Assembly: GCA_946803715.1 (NCBI GenBank)
Contig: CAMPET010000062.1
Span: 235,439 to 256,947 of the forward strand
DNA from: Beroe ovata
Lineage: Eukaryota; Ctenophora; Nuda; Beroida; Beroidae
Length of the DNA: 21,509 bases
Direction: 5' to 3'
Below, piece by piece: positions 18,587-21,509 of the stretch. Each line of letters starts with the position of its first letter. The stretch's first letter is position 1. The notes beneath the pieces were generated by a model. The model saw only the letters and a program-made list of their open reading frames with translations. It was not told where the DNA came from and ran no database searches. The position numbers were made by a program, and so were the translations under genes.

Positions 18587-21024
18587 ATGAAGTATCGTGA
18601 TATTATCAAAGCTCACCGGCAGCTCGTTAAGAAGGATCAGAGAGACTTGCAGCTTGAGGATCAGATTGAACTTCTAGGATCATATGCAGGTTTGTGTGGC
18701 ACAAGCAAGTTTTATTTTGCCGGAATTATGTTTAGAAAATAATTAAACTTGACTTATATCGTTATTTTTTGCATTATTCGATGCATTTCTAAGAAATGTA
18801 TCAAAACACGCATGCAAACTTGAGAGGTGAATAATATACCTATGTATGGGTTATGGAATTGTCTCAAATAATCGCGCACAACCACAATGATTTGCGAATG
18901 AAATTTTTACTAAGCAGTAAGCATCCATGAACAGCTTTGCAGTTTTATCCGAACAGTCAACAGATAACCGAGAAATTCTACTATTTCTAGTTACAGAAAT
19001 CGTACTAGTTACAGTCCTAACTCAAGGTTTTATAAATGGGAAAGAACTATCATTTTCTGTCTCAGATTTGACACAACTCTCCTACCTACGTGATGACGAA
19101 GAAAAGAGACTGGAGAAGAGGGCCGAGTATGACAAGGAGATCGAGAAACTGAAGAGACGAAGACTTGGTCTTAATAAGAATTGGATTAACATCATTGGGG
19201 TGAACAAGAGACGTAAGTGCTTTCTGAGATTTCATCATTAATAATTATGCTGAGAAACTGCAGTTGATTCATATAGGCTGCAGAATAAGGATGCTTAAAG
19301 TTAGTCAAAATTTCATCTCAATTATTTTCAATTTCTTCATCGAAGTTTGAAATTGGAAAAATGCCCTCGCATTGGCATGGAAGTTAATCGGATGCAATGT
19401 TTTCACTAAACTTGTGAAGCCATGAAATTTAAAAACTGCCAACACTCGACACGTACACCGCCCAGTGAGCACTGATCGGGATCCGACTGAGGTGGCAATC
19501 GGTTTCGCACATGGTTCCGCTTTGAATCCAACTATTGTCATGATAAATCGCAATGACTTTGAGTCTAGCCATGTAATATATAGGGCGGATACAATTGTTT
19601 TTACTCTCAAATAGACGAACTTTATCATTCCTATAATCCGATACTCCGTGTGTATCAACTGCTCAACTAGATACTCATACATTGATCAACGTGTATTGCA
19701 GGGACGGCGGACCAACCGGAAATAGGACTTCCTAAAAACTCCCCCATGATGCCTCTTATACCTCACTTAGATAAACGGTAGGTATGAAACGGAAGAATCG
19801 CCAAATCAAACTTTTACTATGTATCACATACACAGATGGAAATTGAAAAAACAGTGAAATCATCATCGCGAGATGATGCAGAGATGAGAAAGTAATGTCC
19901 ACTTTAGTGCGATATCTTAACATTTATTCTGCAATGTATGCGCAGGGTAATCAAGCTACAGAAATCTCCTGTTGTACAGAAATCAGCTGCATTCCTCATG
20001 GATATACTGAGGAAGATAGACGAGAAGGAGGAAGAGACGTTCACCGCCACAGATCTGCAATCCTCTGAGTGTACAGGTACAAAATATGTCTAAACTACTC
20101 GGGTCATTACGTGATATGGACTTGCGTGATGATTACAAATAGTATACAGCAAATTGTCTCATGACACCCTGATATATTCCCAAACCCCAATGATCCTAGG
20201 ACCGACGGCCAGCGCTCTGGACCCCATTCCACAACCTCCGATCCCTGCACCACCTGCACAACCCGATCAGCCCAAGAGGTCTCACTGGACCACACTACGG
20301 GCCAAGACAACCTTCTCTTCAGTGGAAGCTTTCCAGGTACGAATATGACAATTTATCACCGCTCACGAGAAGTAGAGCAATATACCAGTCAGGATTGATG
20401 GCAATACACTCAACCGCTAAAAGTAAACTGATTTCAATTCGTGTTATAAACACACTACTGTAGTATCCTTATTCCCCCTCCCCCCTGCAGAAAGCGTTCA
20501 AGCTACCAACGATGACTCCTCCTGAGAAGGTTGCAGATGATGCGGCAAAGAAAGAGCGGAAACAACTGAATGACATTCTGAAGAAGAATATGAGAGTTTC
20601 GGAACACCAGCAGTCGCTGTTCATGCAACGGTCACCACTGGCTTCACGCCAAAACCCATTTCCCAGCAACAACCTACATTCACTGGTACATTCCAAAGTA
20701 CCCTAAGCAAAAACTGTCAGCTAATTCATGGTCGGCTTATGATCATTCTATGCTCATATTGACGAAGCATGTTTACAAAATATCAATGATATACTCGATA
20801 GACCATTAGACCTCACGTTACAAATTGAACCCCATTCAACACGTATAAGTCAATCCTCTGACCGATCATTTCAGTCGACCCCGAATCTACCAGAGAAGGA
20901 ACCCGCCAATGCTCGTCGATCATCAGTATCGGAATCGGAACTAGGATTCAAGATGAATATCTTCCTGAGTGGACTATCTAATTCACCCACAAGTAAAGCT
21001 AACATGCCACCAGTTGTCAGCTGA
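18587..21024 (+). CDS. Unrecognised coiled-coil and proline-rich protein, 7 exons
   Basis: Exons: 18587-18689, 19066-19212, 19702-19777, 19946-20076, 20143-20336, 20491-20685, 20875-21024. The sum is 996 nt, or 331 residues, all phases compatible. Exon 5 could instead start at 20200 (cctag acceptor, same phase), giving 312 residues. Exons 1 and 2 encode charged helices (KAHRQLVKKDQRDLQLEDQ; LRDDEEKRLEKRAEYDKEI) likely to form coiled coil. Exon 4 has SAAFLMDILRKIDEKEEE. Exon 5 is proline-rich (PIPQPPIPAPPAQPDQPKR). Exon 6 is Lys/Glu-rich, then Ser/Asn/Gln-rich, and the last exon ends MPPVVS. The start ATG has an in-frame TAA at 18566-18568 and no usable acceptor between, which argues that this is a separate gene rather than a continuation of the upstream one. 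I do not recognise a family; a scaffold or cytoskeletal role would be a guess. Splicing past 20685 is preferred over reading on to the TAA at 20704-20706. Confidence 0.62.
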
Positions 21025-21509
21025 ACACTAACAATTTTAATCAACATCTAACAACTGCTTTCTCTCTACTACTTACTACTACTGGAATGGATTTAAGACA
21101 ATGCGAGTAGCTTCGACTTCGGTCAATTCAACATTTCACTTGTATGAGAGACTTTATAATCATATCTTAAGATCTTCGTGGAAGCTCAAACGAAACAGAT
21201 GATGAATTAGGTTATATCTAGTCAGATTGCAGTGCATTCTATTTATAGCAGAGAAGCATTTGGATATATGGTCGATAAAGCATTTCGCATGTAGTATAAG
21301 ATAAGAAGATATTCATGATATTTAGATTGAAACTATATGTTTTTAATTTAATTTTACTTGAGGATTTAAATCATTGCAACATAAATAATTCCCTTTTATT
21401 GTGATGACAATCTGTCAGTCAAACAGCATTTCACGGTGTGTGATCATTGCATTCGTTTCAGATGATTATCACAAATCACAATTATCACACACAAACACAC
21501 ACACACCCA
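21025..21509 (+). other. 3' flank ending in a CA microsatellite
   Basis: AT-rich downstream sequence containing the presumed 3' UTR of the last gene. No exact AATAAA was seen. The final ~22 bases are CA-rich, mirroring the left edge of the window. Confidence 0.6.

Noticed and set aside
19305-19682. 125-codon antisense ORF inside a long intron of the last gene
   Set aside because: No recognised domain; the intron is only somewhat longer than its neighbours and no splice or promoter signal supports an antisense gene.

Overview
This is eukaryotic, and very probably animal, genomic DNA. It is AT-rich, with short GT-AG introns (mostly 75-200 bp) and CA/TG microsatellites at both ends. I reconstructed three genes of known families by checking splice phase exon by exon against family sequence recalled from general knowledge: a truncated Argonaute (AGO clade), a TAPT1 membrane protein and a PBC-class (PBX/extradenticle) TALE homeobox gene. 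A PBC homeobox gene points to Metazoa. The compact introns and divergent coding sequences would suit an early-branching animal such as a sponge, but that is an inference. Both window ends lie in CA repeats, so this may be a whole contig.

Layout. 208-514 (+) is the last coding exon of an unrecognised gene that enters from the left. 642-3602 (-) is an Argonaute gene with 12 coding exons. 3603-4889 is the divergent promoter region shared by Argonaute and TAPT1. It holds three GC-rich fold-back elements that look like MITEs, and two of them belong to one family. 4890-7878 (+) is TAPT1 in 10 exons, with a lineage-specific tail rich in SRD/PRD repeats. 7879-8929 is intergenic DNA with several perfect palindromes. 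8930-13459 (+) is the PBX gene in 7 exons; its third intron carries a TG repeat and a 155-base N gap. 13460-16165 is intergenic. 16166-18173 (+) is an unrecognised, very basic gene in 8 exons. 18587-21024 (+) is an unrecognised coiled-coil and proline-rich gene in 7 exons.

The genes do not form an obvious pathway. TAPT1 acts in membranes, PBX is a transcription factor and Argonaute belongs to RNA silencing. The most interesting points are an Argonaute model that stops after PAZ and the start of L2 with no MID or PIWI domain in the window, and the hairpin-forming repeats just upstream of that gene. All exon coordinates are inferred from sequence; no transcript evidence was available.
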